In this document: one piece after another, positions 41,459-52,768 of the stretch
How the letters are laid out: each line of letters starts with the position of its first letter
Numbering within the stretch: the stretch's first letter is position 1
Assembly: GCA_002104895.1 (NCBI GenBank)
Contig: MCFG01000131.1
Span: 23,501-87,500, forward strand
Direction: 5' to 3'
From: Anaeromyces robustus
Lineage: Eukaryota > Neocallimastigomycota > Neocallimastigomycetes > Neocallimastigales > Neocallimastigaceae
Length of the DNA stretch: 64,000 bases
The notes under the pieces: generated by a model
What the model was told of the DNA's origin: nothing
Databases searched by the model: none
What the model saw: the letters and a program-made list of their open reading frames with translations, nothing else
Position numbers and translations under genes: made by a program

Positions 41459-43090
41459 ATGAAAGTTGCAAAAAAGCTTTTATTAATTGCTGCTCTTTAT
41501 AAACTTCAATGTTTTGGTTCTACATTACCTGAAATTGTAAGTAACTTTGCTTTCTTTGGTCGTGGTTTAAGGCACTTACCTAATTACTGGAAAGATACAA
41601 TTAAAGGATCAAGAGATGCTGAAGTCTATTTCCCATATAATGTTTATGATGATTATGATGAAACTACCAAAGATACTACGGTAGAAGATGGAGATAACGA
41701 AAATATTCCTAAAATAGTTGATAAAGCTAAAAATTATCCATTAGTTATGTTTCTTCCAGGAAAAAAGTCAAGAGAATATTCAAAAATTAACTATTATTTC
41801 GAAAATGAAGATACGTATATTAATCTTAATTCTTTCGTTAAAATCAAATCTGAAATGAAAATAGTTCCACCTACAGCTGAAGATTTAATATCTAGAGAAT
41901 ATACTTGTGAAAGTATAGGTCTTAATTGTGAAAAGTTAGAGGAATATGACTTTAAAGCCAATGAAGAAGAATGGTTATCTAAAGTCGATCTTAAACTTTA
42001 TGCCGAATCTGATGAAGTTAAAGAAGATCCTGACCTTGATGAATCAGATAAAATATTCTTTAATTATGAATTAGAAGACTTCACACAACCAACTACTAAA
42101 TGGCAAGAATGTACAGCTAATATTAATCCAGCTAATATTTCACCTGATTACGTTTATAACAATTTCATTATTAGAAATTACGGAACAATGCCTGTATATC
42201 TTTTCGTTGGTAATTCATATTTCTTAAAAGATAGACCAACAGTTGTGGTACAAGATGGTATTACACAAAATCAAAAAAGTTTCTCTGACTGGAGTTGGTA
42301 TAAAGATGTAAATTCCAACAGAGAACTTACTTACTTTAAAGATGAAGTATGCCCATTAGACGAAGATCAAAAGAAGTGTGTTAGACTTGAATCTAAAATT
42401 GATGGTGAATCTGCATACTATGTTCGTGTTGAACATGGTGTTTCTGCTCCACCAGAAGCTGTTTCTTTCCGTATTCGTCCAATGAATGATAATATATTTA
42501 AATTTAAGGTTGGTACTCAAGATGCATTTAATTTAACTGAAAGATATTTAGTTTATCGTAATTGTAAAATTCCAATTGGTGAAGAAAGTGAAGTTCTTAT
42601 TGATACTCGTTCAATTGCTTATGCTAATCCAATGCCAATGATGACAAATGATATCAATGATTTCTGGGTTCAATCTATTTCAAGAGTTAATGATACAAGA
42701 AATGAATTAATGAAAACAGACCCAGAAGCTGCTAAAAACTGTAAAGATGTTTATTATTTCTATTCTTTAACTCTTCATCATACTTACCCAACTGATCTTT
42801 CAAAGTATGTTAGAAGTAAACTTGACGAAAATGGTCCAGAATGTAGAATTGAAATGGAAACCCATGATGATTGGGTTGATAATGAATTTGTTACTCAATG
42901 GCCAGATGATCTTGAATTTGACGATATTTTCAGTTCTAAGAATAGAGTAGAAATTGTAGATGATGATTTAAATAGTGAAAATACGGAAACCGGTACTAAT
43001 CCAAATAAAGAATCAAATGATGCTTTCAACAATAAACCATATATTGTTTTCTGTTTATTGAGTACTATTTTATTATCTTTAATTTTTTAA
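41459..43090 (+). CDS. Secreted, probably surface-anchored protein, tandem paralogue A
   Basis: 543-aa single-exon protein of unrecognised family. A signal peptide covers about residues 1-20 (basic MKVAKK, then LLLIAALY). The C terminus is a hydrophobic run (about 524-543, ending CLLSTILLSLIF) after a polar Asn/Ser/Asp stretch, which fits a GPI-attachment signal or a tail anchor. It is related along its whole length to 44449-45990: both have FFGRGLR followed by LP and YW, AKNYPLV, YTCE, RNYG with MPVY, DWSWY, PPEA with RPM, RNC, NDI with W and Q, and LT, HH, YPT. Shared cysteines (YTC, L-x-C, CP, RNC, EC) suggest disulfides in an extracellular domain. The body is acidic. The function is unknown. 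Confidence 0.85.
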   Translation: MKVAKKLLLIAALYKLQCFGSTLPEIVSNFAFFGRGLRHLPNYWKDTIKGSRDAEVYFPYNVYDDYDETTKDTTVEDGDNENIPKIVDKAKNYPLVMFLPGKKSREYSKINYYFENEDTYINLNSFVKIKSEMKIVPPTAEDLISREYTCESIGLNCEKLEEYDFKANEEEWLSKVDLKLYAESDEVKEDPDLDESDKIFFNYELEDFTQPTTKWQECTANINPANISPDYVYNNFIIRNYGTMPVYLFVGNSYFLKDRPTVVVQDGITQNQKSFSDWSWYKDVNSNRELTYFKDEVCPLDEDQKKCVRLESKIDGESAYYVRVEHGVSAPPEAVSFRIRPMNDNIFKFKVGTQDAFNLTERYLVYRNCKIPIGEESEVLIDTRSIAYANPMPMMTNDINDFWVQSISRVNDTRNELMKTDPEAAKNCKDVYYFYSLTLHHTYPTDLSKYVRSKLDENGPECRIEMETHDDWVDNEFVTQWPDDLEFDDIFSSKNRVEIVDDDLNSENTETGTNPNKESNDAFNNKPYIVFCLLSTILLSLIF

Positions 43091-44448
<1,358 letters not shown>

Positions 44449-45990
44449 ATGAAATCGTATTTATCACTAATATTAATAATTTTTTTTTTTTTTCATCATA
44501 CTAACGCAAATAAATTATTCGGGAATTTGGTATTTTTTGGAAGAGGTCTAAGGGATTTGCCAAAATACTGGAACGAAATAGAAGTAACAAAAAATTCATA
44601 TGTTTATTTTCCATATAGTAAATATGATAGTGATCAAACTAATTTATCTTCTTCATCAGATGAAGCCAAAAATTATCCATTAGTAATATTTTTATCTGAA
44701 AAAAATGATAAAGAATATTCAGAAGTAAGATTTGAAATTGAAAAAAACGATTATGTTAAATTAAATGATTATACTTATTTTAAATCAGAAATAAAATTTC
44801 GTATACCAAAATCTAAATATTTAATAAATGATGGATATACATGTGAAAAATTACAACTTCCATGTACTAGTTTAGATAAATATGATTTTTCAAATAATAA
44901 TGAATGGTTGGATCTTATTGATTTTAAAATATTTTTAGAAGATTATTCCGTCAAAAATGACAATACAATGACGGAGAATGATAAGAAAAAAATAAGTTAT
45001 GAATTAAAAGATTACAATAAAATTACGACGGAATGGCAAGAAATTAATGTAAAAATTGATTCTATGGATAAAGAATATAATTATACAAGTTTAGTATTTA
45101 GGAATTATGGCAATATGCCAGTTTATGTATCTCTTGGTAATACTATGTTTGTAAAATCAGAAAGTGATGATTCAGTAATTATTAAAAATGGAATATTTCA
45201 AGATGGATTTGAAGATTGGAGTTGGTATCAAAAAACAGATGATGATAAACCAACCTCAGTTTTTCATGATAAAATTTGTCCCATTGATCCTGAACAAAAA
45301 AATTCAATTTATTTGGCCACTAAAACTAATTATGATTTTGGATTAAGAATGAATGTTAAATCTTATTCATTTGGACCACCAGAAGCTATATCATTTAAAT
45401 ATAGACCAATGAAAGATTCACAATTAACTTTAACTTTGAATGAAAATCTTACACTTTCAATTAATGAATATTTAATAAATCGTAATTGTGATATTAATCC
45501 TCAAGAAGAAATTACAATATTAGTGGATATTAAATATTATATTTTAACGGATTCTAAACTATTAATGAATAATGATATTACAGGAATGTGGATTCAAACA
45601 GTTACTGATGTTGAAGGAATAAAAAAATATATCTATACTGAAACCCAAGATGAAAAATTACGAGATGAATATGTAGAAGATATATACTTTTATGATTTAA
45701 CATTCCATCATTGTTATCCAACAAATCTTGAGGCATTTCATCTAGAAAAATTATATTCTACAGGAGAATGTGATTTAACGTTGCATTCTCACGATTATAT
45801 TTTAAATTTGAAAAGAAGATGGCCAGAAGACGTTGCTTTTGAAAAAATGTTCAAATCAAAAAATATTATAAAATATGAAGAGAAAATTATAACATCAGGC
45901 GTTAAAAAAAACCTTCATAAATATGAGTTTATAATAAAAATAGGTTGTATATTTTTATTATCATATATTTACAATATAATATACTGTTAA
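44449..45990 (+). CDS. Secreted, probably surface-anchored protein, tandem paralogue B
   Basis: 513-aa single-exon protein, the tandem paralogue of 41459-43090. The signal peptide is about residues 1-21 (MKSYLSLILIIFFFF, then HHTNA). It shares the FFGRGLR, AKNYPLV, YTCE, RNYG/MPVY, DWSWY, CP-D-EQK, PPEA-SF-RPM, RNC, NDI and HH-YPT blocks and the main cysteines with its neighbour. It lacks the Asp/Glu-rich insert after the first block and ends with a different hydrophobic tail (about 488-513, with IGCIFLLSYIYNIIYC), consistent with a membrane anchor. Codon use is more A/T-rich than in paralogue A. The function is unknown. The pair probably arose by local duplication followed by considerable divergence. 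Confidence 0.85.
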   Translation: MKSYLSLILIIFFFFHHTNANKLFGNLVFFGRGLRDLPKYWNEIEVTKNSYVYFPYSKYDSDQTNLSSSSDEAKNYPLVIFLSEKNDKEYSEVRFEIEKNDYVKLNDYTYFKSEIKFRIPKSKYLINDGYTCEKLQLPCTSLDKYDFSNNNEWLDLIDFKIFLEDYSVKNDNTMTENDKKKISYELKDYNKITTEWQEINVKIDSMDKEYNYTSLVFRNYGNMPVYVSLGNTMFVKSESDDSVIIKNGIFQDGFEDWSWYQKTDDDKPTSVFHDKICPIDPEQKNSIYLATKTNYDFGLRMNVKSYSFGPPEAISFKYRPMKDSQLTLTLNENLTLSINEYLINRNCDINPQEEITILVDIKYYILTDSKLLMNNDITGMWIQTVTDVEGIKKYIYTETQDEKLRDEYVEDIYFYDLTFHHCYPTNLEAFHLEKLYSTGECDLTLHSHDYILNLKRRWPEDVAFEKMFKSKNIIKYEEKIITSGVKKNLHKYEFIIKIGCIFLLSYIYNIIYC

Positions 45991-46387
45991 AAAATTACTA
46001 TAACTATATTATTAAAAATTTTTTTAACACTTTATAAAAATTATTACTATTAGTAACATATATATCAATTAAATCATATTATAGAAACTATATACTAATA
46101 TAATTAAAAAAAAATATAAAATAAATATAAAATAATAATAATAAAAATAAAAATAAAATAAAAAAAAAATAAATAATAAAAAAAAAAATAAAAAATACAA
46201 ATAAAATAAAAAAAAAAATAAAAATTAAAATTAAAATTAGAATTTTAATTATTTCTCAATGTCAATTTAAATATAAATATAACCATTTTATATATATAGG
46301 TTGAATATATATAATAAAAACAATCATAAATCAAAATAACAAAAATATAAAAAATAAAAATGTTTATTTTAATATTACAATAAATAA

Positions 46388-46434
<47 letters not shown>

Positions 46435-47004
46435 ATAATAATGACCAATATTAAATATTGAAATAATATAGTAAGAGAAAATGAAATTATGAAATTATGA
46501 AATTATAAATTATAATATCATAAGATTATTAACAAAGTATTAATAAGAATATATATGTAATAAGAAATAAAATAATATATAATTATATATATTATTATTT
46601 TTTTTTTTTTTTCGTTTATTTGCTTATTAATATTTTTTTTTTTAATTATTTATTAATAGCTAAATTAATTAATATTAAATATTAGCAACTATACATTTTT
46701 TATTATTTATTCTTAATATTTTTTAATGAATATCTAAATTCTTTTTTTTATTTTTTTTTTTTTGTTTTTGTTTTTTGCCTTTCCTAATTTATTCAATTTA
46801 TTATTATTGTTATTATTTTTTCTTTATATTTTTGTTTTTCCTAATAAATTTTTATTTAATAAAAAATTTTTAAAATTGAATTTTACTTTATTTAATAAGT
46901 ATGGCTTCTTAAAGTTTTGATTAAAATTGAATTTTGTTTTACTTGATAAATTCAGTTTTTTAAAGTTTTGATTTAAATTTACTTTGAACTTTGGGTCCAT
47001 GCAT
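45991..47004. other. AT-rich intergenic region between convergent genes
   Basis: No convincing coding segment. It contains A-rich tracts, a run of about 40 A at 46391-46430 and T runs near 46600 and 46740-46770. Downstream of the I9 inhibitor stop, 46830-46990 holds repeated AAATTGAATTTTACTT-like segments whose short minus-strand frame is low-complexity Lys/Phe/Asn. Confidence 0.7.
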
Positions 47005-47558
47005 TCATATCCCAAGAGTTTTTGCATAAGCAGAAACTTCACCATCAGCTTCAACAAAATCAATATCATTAGCATTAACCATAGTAGCTATATATTTATT
47101 TCAATAATGCAAAATATATTATTAATAAATAAATATATATATATACTGACTATAATTAGTAAAATATTTACTTAAAACTTGATCTGGGAGCTTAGCAGAA
47201 AAACCTAATAAAGTAGTATTGTATCTGTGTTTAATTTCACCACCTATATAAAAATTATAGATTAGTAATTACTTAAACATAATATTCTTTTTTTTTTATT
47301 TTATTTTATTTTATTTTATTTTATTTTATTTTATTTTATTTTATTTTATTTTATTTTATTTTATTTTATTTTATATTTTTGAGGTTGCTGTTGTTGTCGT
47401 TTAGATTTTTTTTTTAATTTATATATTTATATTTTCAAAATTATTTATTTATTTATTTACTTATATTTATTTATTTATTTTTAATTTTATATTATTTCCA
47501 TTAACAATTAAAAATTGCTTTAATATTATTATTTTTATTTTTATTTTTATTTTTATTA

Positions 47559-47595
<37 letters not shown>

Positions 47596-47929
47596 TATAC
47601 TATATTATATTATTAAATTGAAAATGTATTATTAAATATTTATATTATTTTTAATTATTATTAAATTCTTTATTATTTTTGGTTATATTATTTAATAACA
47701 TTAACTTTCTTTTCTTCTACTTTGTTTTTACTTAATATAAATTAATACCTTGCTTTTCAACATCAGCAATTGCCTTTTCAATAACTTCGTTAGAAGTTCC
47801 TTCCTTGAAGCAAACAATGTATTCACCTATTTTTAAAAAATAGTTAAGAAATAACAATTAAATTAATTAAAATACATATTATAACCTTAATATATTAATC
47901 AGTAATTTTAAATTTATTTTACCAGACAT
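47005..47929 (-). CDS. Proteinase inhibitor I9 / subtilisin-propeptide-like inhibitor
   Basis: Four tiny exons: 47929-47923 (7 nt, Met-Ser plus one base), 47826-47749, 47243-47172 and 47087-47005, in phase, giving 79 aa. The peptide runs MSGEYIVCFKEGTS... GGEIKHRYNTTLLGFSAKLP... DIDFVEADGEV, the alpha/beta propeptide fold of inhibitor family I9 as in yeast Pbi2 and the Pleurotus POIA1 inhibitor. It has no catalytic domain and no signal peptide, so it is a stand-alone cytosolic or vacuolar inhibitor of subtilisin-like proteases, comparable to Pbi2 on proteinase B. Intron 2 (47244-47748) is stuffed with TTTTA and TTA repeats. The first exon encodes only two full codons, so automated gene finders are likely to miss it. 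Confidence 0.9.
47291..47373. repeat. (TTTTA)n microsatellite in I9 inhibitor intron 2
   Basis: About 15 TTTTA pentanucleotide units. A shorter TTA array follows in the same intron at about 47565-47595. Confidence 0.9.
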
Positions 47930-48554
47930 CTTTTAGTATAGTTGTTATTTATTTTAATTTCCTAAATAATTATTATTATTATTTTTTTTTTATTAATAAA
48001 TAATAATAAAATATAATTAATTTATTATTAAGAAAAAAATAAAATAAAAAAAAATTACTTCTTGCTACTTTTTTGATTTAATTATATACTTTTTTAATTA
48101 ATTATATATATTTATTTTTATTTATTGGTTTATATAAATTAATATCAAACTTTAATTTTAAATAAATTTTATTATTTAATTATAAAATTACTGAAAAATT
48201 AAAAGAAAAATTATTATTAATATAAATTTTTTAATAATATTAAAAAAAGGAGAATTTAAAAAAAAACTAATTTTTTTAAAATGTTACAAATTTTATCTCT
48301 CCTATTTTACTCAATATTTATTTATATTATTCTGACCTTATTAATATAGTAAAACATAGCCAATAATTATTATTAAAAGATATTATCTGATTTTATTTGA
48401 TTTAATCATTGCACTATTATTAAAAAATATGATAATAACAATAAATATTGTAAATATAATCCCTATAAGGAAGGCTAAAAAACAGAATTATTATTTATTC
48501 TATTAATTAATTAATTATTTATTTATTATTTATTTATTTATTTATTCATTATTT

Positions 48555-48586
<32 letters not shown>

Positions 48587-48612
48587 TTATTTATTTATTT
48601 ATTTATTTATTT

Positions 48613-48660
<48 letters not shown>

Positions 48661-49006
48661 TAGACTATTAATAATATTAATAATACAATTCATGTTAATG
48701 TTTAAAAATTTTAACATAAAAAATTAAATGTAACATTTTAATTAATTCTATATGTGGCTTGATATTATATATATTAAAAGAAATTTAATATGGCTTATTA
48801 TTTACTTTAATTAAAATTTTTTTTAATTCAAAATTAAACTAAAAAAAAAATTGTAAATACTAATAATATTTTATAAACAATAAAAAATAATTATTTAAAA
48901 TTGTAAAAAGTTATTTATTAAACATAGACAAAATAATTTCCATAATAAATATTATTTACTTAATATTAATTATACGGTAATAAAAAATATTATATTATAA
49001 AAATTT
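47930..49006. other. AT-rich intergenic region with TTTA array
   Basis: Upstream of the I9 inhibitor and downstream of the isoaspartate methyltransferase, both minus strand. No coding segment. A TTTA tetranucleotide array occupies about 48510-48660. Confidence 0.8.
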
Positions 49007-49693
49007 TTAATATCCATTTAATTGTTTTTCAACACTAGTCAATGGAACATATCTAACTCCACATGCTTTATTAACAGTTACATTTCCATTCTTATCTTTA
49101 TCAACAATGTTAATATATTGTTCTCCTTCACTCCCAACAGGAATAACAAGTCTTCCTCCATAAGCCAGTTGATCAACTAAATCCTTAGGCAATACCTCAG
49201 CCGCTGCCCCAACATGAATGCAATCATAAGGACCCATTTCTTTATATCCTTTTCTTCCATCACCTTCAATTAATACTATTTTTTTAGAATCTAATAAATC
49301 TTTATGATTTTTGCTAATACTTTCTTTTGCAAAATCACATAATTCCTTGATATGTTCGATTCCAACTACAACTCCTTTGTCCCCCATCATTTTACTCATT
49401 GCTGCTGTTAAATATCCACTTCCAAATCCAATATCTAGGGCTCTTCCACCTTCTTTTAAATGATCTTTTAGAAATTCCAAGCAATATGCATGCATATGTG
49501 GTGCGGATATTGTTACATTATAATTAATTGATTGAGGGCTATCCACATAAGGGAATAAAGGTGAAAAATCTTTTCTGTCAACTTTTAACATTACATCATA
49601 AACCTTTTGGCTGTTTATGTCTCCATTTCTTGTTAGATAATCACATAAGTCTTTCATTGAATTCATTGAATTTAAAGAATCAAAGGAAAACAT
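49007..49693 (-). CDS. PCMT1: Protein-L-isoaspartate O-methyltransferase
   Basis: 228-aa single-exon enzyme, the length of animal PCMT1. It transfers a methyl group from S-adenosylmethionine to isoaspartyl residues in damaged proteins, starting their repair, in the cytosol. Visible motifs: DSPQSI (51-56), the substrate-binding SAPHMHA (63-69), SAM motif I LDIGFGSGYLT (86-96), the acidic IEHIKEL after strand 2 (112-118), GDGRKGY (144-150), YDCIHVGAAAEV (156-167) and RLVIPVG (181-187). The sequence is the eukaryotic type rather than the bacterial pcm type, so the lack of introns is not by itself a sign of transfer. The ATG at 49693 follows an A/G-rich leader; Met10 or Met13 are possible alternative starts. 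A GC-rich palindrome lies about 100 nt upstream. Confidence 0.96.
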   Translation of the reverse strand: MFSFDSLNSMNSMKDLCDYLTRNGDINSQKVYDVMLKVDRKDFSPLFPYVDSPQSINYNVTISAPHMHAYCLEFLKDHLKEGGRALDIGFGSGYLTAAMSKMMGDKGVVVGIEHIKELCDFAKESISKNHKDLLDSKKIVLIEGDGRKGYKEMGPYDCIHVGAAAEVLPKDLVDQLAYGGRLVIPVGSEGEQYINIVDKDKNGNVTVNKACGVRYVPLTSVEKQLNGY

Positions 49694-49790
49694 TTTTTTT
49701 TCTTTCTTTCTTTTTAATAATTTAATAAAGCATTAATTTATAAAATAATATATTCCTTCTTAAATATCTAAATTAAATAGAGATTGGAAA

Positions 49791-49814
49791 TTGGGGATTG
49801 GGCGCAATCCCCAA
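49791..49814. repeat. GC-rich 10-bp palindrome with 4-nt loop
   Basis: TTGGGGATTG, loop GGCG, CAATCCCCAA: a perfect hairpin and the most GC-rich spot of the intergenic DNA. It is about 100 nt upstream of the methyltransferase start codon, so it could be a binding site or a stem-loop in its 5' UTR. Confidence 0.85.
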
Positions 49815-49865
49815 ACCCATGTTAATAATTTTAATAATTTTAGAGACAAAACCTTATTTATTTTT

Positions 49866-49897
<32 letters not shown>

Positions 49898-50132
49898 ATT
49901 AAAAAATGCTTTCAAATATACAATAAACAAATAAAAGAATAAAAATACTAACTGTTTTATATTTGTTTAATTTATTTAACCGTCCATTTTATTTATATAT
50001 GCAGATATATATAATAAGAAAAGAAATAAGAAAATAAATAAACACTAAAATATATTGTTAGTCAATAATTAAAATACTTTATTTAGAAAAAAAAAACATA
50101 CATTTATGTTGAAAAAAGCTTATATTTTAATT

Positions 50133-50165
50133 AATTAATTATTTATTTATTTATTTATTTAATTT

Positions 50166-50201
<36 letters not shown>

Positions 50202-50204
50202 TTT

Positions 50205-50263
<59 letters not shown>

Positions 50264-50432
50264 CTTATGTATGTATGTATTTATTTATTTATTTATTTAT
50301 TTATTCATTTATTTATTTATTTATTTATGTATGTATGTATTTATTTATTTATTTATTTATTTATTTTTTCATTTATTTATTTATTTATTTATTTATGTAT
50401 GTATTTATTTATTTATTTATTTATTTTTTCAT

Positions 50433-50463
<31 letters not shown>

Positions 50464-50468
50464 TGTAT

Positions 50469-50512
<44 letters not shown>
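50133..50512. repeat. (ATTT)n microsatellite with ATGT variants
   Basis: Nearly 380 nt of ATTT units with clusters of ATGT units at about 50268-50280, 50328-50340, 50396-50404 and 50463. The three overlapping open frames of F/I/Y/L are artefacts of the 4-nt period. Confidence 0.95.
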
Positions 50513-50513
<1 letters not shown>

Positions 50514-51592
50514 TTTTTTTTTATTTTTTTTTTATTTTTTTTTATTTTTTTTTTGTTTTTTGAAAATAGATAAAATTATTAATAAATAATTTTTTTTATT
50601 TTTTTTCAATTTACAGTATCTCATTAATATTTCTCAATATTAATATTGCTTATTTTTTCTTTTCTTCTGGATAAATATAATCCTTCCTTTTCAAAAAAGA
50701 AAAATTGTGATTAGAATGTTACAAATATTACTTAAAGATTTTATTCCAAAAATTTTTATAATAAATTATAGAATAAATTTAATAAAAATTTTTATTTTAA
50801 ATTAAAACCTTATTATTAAAAGATTCTAAAAGATTATTGTAAAAAAAAAAAAAATGAAAATAATAATAAAAAAAATACTTTATTAATCTTCAAAAAATAT
50901 TGTTAATACTAATAATCTAATAAGATTATTCATAAATAATAAAAATATAAAATGTTTTCGTTATTATTATTATTATAACAAATATATATAATAATCATTA
51001 ATCTAATCATCTAATCATAAAATATTTATATTAGTAATGATTAGATTATATAAAATATAGTTAGTATAAATATTTAAATAATCTTTTTTTTTTTTTTTCT
51101 TCTTATTATTAAGTATATATAAATATGTAAATGCAATATTATTAAATTATTAGGGATATTATTAAGATTATTATTCTTTAATTTAATTTTAATTTCTTAT
51201 TAAAAAAATATATATATATGCATAATTCTATTATTATCCTTAAAATAAAGAAAAAAAAAGTTTAATTACATAGCTGCATTTCTATATAAATTATAAACAT
51301 ATTAATAATTATTAATATTTCCATTTTTAATACACATTATTCTAATATATTTATAGTAATTTTTTAAATAATTTATCTATTATTATACATTTCTTAAACA
51401 TCTTTTAAACCTATTAAAAACTAATATAATAAATAAGCATTCATTAGATTTTTGTATTATATTTATACTTATATAGTTGAAACTTTCAATTTAAAAAGTG
51501 GTTAGATTAGAAGTTTTTTATTATATATTTAATATATATATTTTTTATTTTATGTATTAAAACACTATATTATATTTTTTTTTTATAGACTT

Positions 51593-51660
51593 ATCATGTG
51601 ATTTTCACATGAATGTATCGGAATTAAATTCCCTGCCTTACCTTTTCGGCGTCGACGCCC
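51593..51660. repeat. Three consecutive short palindromes
   Basis: Within 70 nt: TCATGTGA-TTT-TCACATGA (51594-51612), GGAATT-A-AATTCC (51620-51632) and GGCGTCGACGCC (about 51648-51659). The last is a perfect 12-nt palindrome made of G and C apart from its central T and A pairs. The stretch overlaps the putative first exon of the choice-of-anchor A gene and is far richer in GC than its surroundings. Confidence 0.8.
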
Positions 51661-52768
51661 TTGGTATATTCATATATTTTACATTTGTACTTAAACCTCA
51701 ACTTCTACTACTACCACTACTGAAGCTACAACTGAAGTTTCTAATGAACCAACTACCACTACTGAAGTTTCTAATGAACCAACTACTACCACTACCACTA
51801 CTACAACTACCACTACTACCACTACTACCACTACTACCACTACCACTACTACCACTACTACAACTACTACAACTACCACTACTACCACTACTACTAGTCC
51901 ATCTGCTACAGAAGAACCAGCTCCAACCCAAGAATGTATGATTGAAGCTTTAGGTATTGCTTCTAAATTCAATGCTTTCTTCTTTGGTGATTTTTCAGGT
52001 GTCAGTTCTGATGTTCAAGGTAGATTAGCTGCTAAAGGAACTATTAATATTAGTGGAGGATACCAAAATGGTGCTTTCATTTATGATCCAGTTGCTCATA
52101 AGACTCAAACTCATTATAAATGTAATGAAGATGTCATGAAAAGTGATATAAAATACTCTATTATTGGTGGATCTATTATTTACAATGGTGATGGTGAAAT
52201 TCTTAATGGTGGTGTTGCTTACCAAAACACTTTAGAAATGACAGGTTATATTCATGATGCCATTAAAAGAGATGAATGTCCAATTGATAAGAAATCTGTT
52301 ATTGATTTTGATAGAGAAAAGGAAAATCTTATTTCTATTTCCAAAAAATTAGATAATATGACAAAATCTAAGAAAGAAATTCAATGGGGTAAAATTATTA
52401 TAGAATTAGATCCATCTCAAAAATTATATGTTTATGATCTCGAAGTTTTCAGTCAATTCAATGATATTGAAATTAAAGAAAATGGAGTTAATCCAGAAGA
52501 TGTTACAATTGTTTTCAATATTAAGGATAGTAATATTACTTTTACTAACTATGATATTTCACGTATTAACAAATTTGCTCCAAGAATTATTTGGAATGCT
52601 CCAAATGCTAACAAGGTTATAATTCAAAACTTCAGAATTCAAGGTTCTCTTTTAGCTCCAAATGCTGATATTGAAGGTTATAATGGTAATATTCAAGGTC
52701 AAATGATTGGTAAAAGTTTCAAGGGTAATCTTCAAATAGATTGGGTTCCATTCTATGGTTGTATTTAA
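51609..52768 (+). CDS. Choice-of-anchor A domain protein with Thr-rich stalk (5' end uncertain)
   Basis: The secure part is 51726-52768. A Thr stalk (51779-51895, all ACT/ACC/ACA codons) follows two TTEVSNEP-like units. Then comes a domain of about 280 aa beginning ALGIASKFNAFFFGDFSG and ending IQGQMIGKSFKGNLQIDWVPFYG. Start and end match the choice-of-anchor A family, secreted or surface-attached domains known mostly in bacteria: FGDFSG near the start, then GRLAAKG, IIGG, WNAPNA, IQGSLLAPNAD and GQMIGKS. An in-frame TAA at 51692 means a 5' exon is needed. The best fit is 51609-51663 spliced over a 62-nt GT..AG intron (phase 1), giving 365 aa, but this exon has no signal peptide. It may itself be internal, since an acceptor-like TTTTATAG ends at 51588. 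Probably extracellular; function unknown. Confidence 0.75.

Larger units (their letters stand above)
49694..51588. other. Intergenic region with palindrome and ATTT arrays
   Basis: Divergent promoter region between the methyltransferase (-) and the choice-of-anchor A gene (+). Contents: a GC-rich palindrome at 49791-49814, a short ATTT array at about 49859-49895, a large ATTT array at 50133-50512, and a 12-bp inverted repeat at 50999-51010/51037-51048. I searched it for an upstream signal-peptide exon and found none that is convincing. Confidence 0.75.

Noticed and set aside
46824-47075. Lys/Phe/Asn-rich minus-strand frame
   Set aside because: It overlaps the last exon of the I9 inhibitor in another frame and continues into low-complexity repeated 3' sequence.
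49791-49814. tRNA or tRNA fragment
   Set aside because: Only a single 24-nt hairpin; no cloverleaf or A/B-box sequences on either side.
51664-51725. Pseudogene interpretation of the choice-of-anchor A gene because of the in-frame TAA at 51692
   Set aside because: A 62-nt GT..AG intron in correct phase removes the stop; the domain itself is intact. The true 5' end stays open.
51691-51972. Minus-strand poly-valine and Gly/Ser frames
   Set aside because: Shadows of the Thr-rich coding repeat of the choice-of-anchor A gene on the plus strand.
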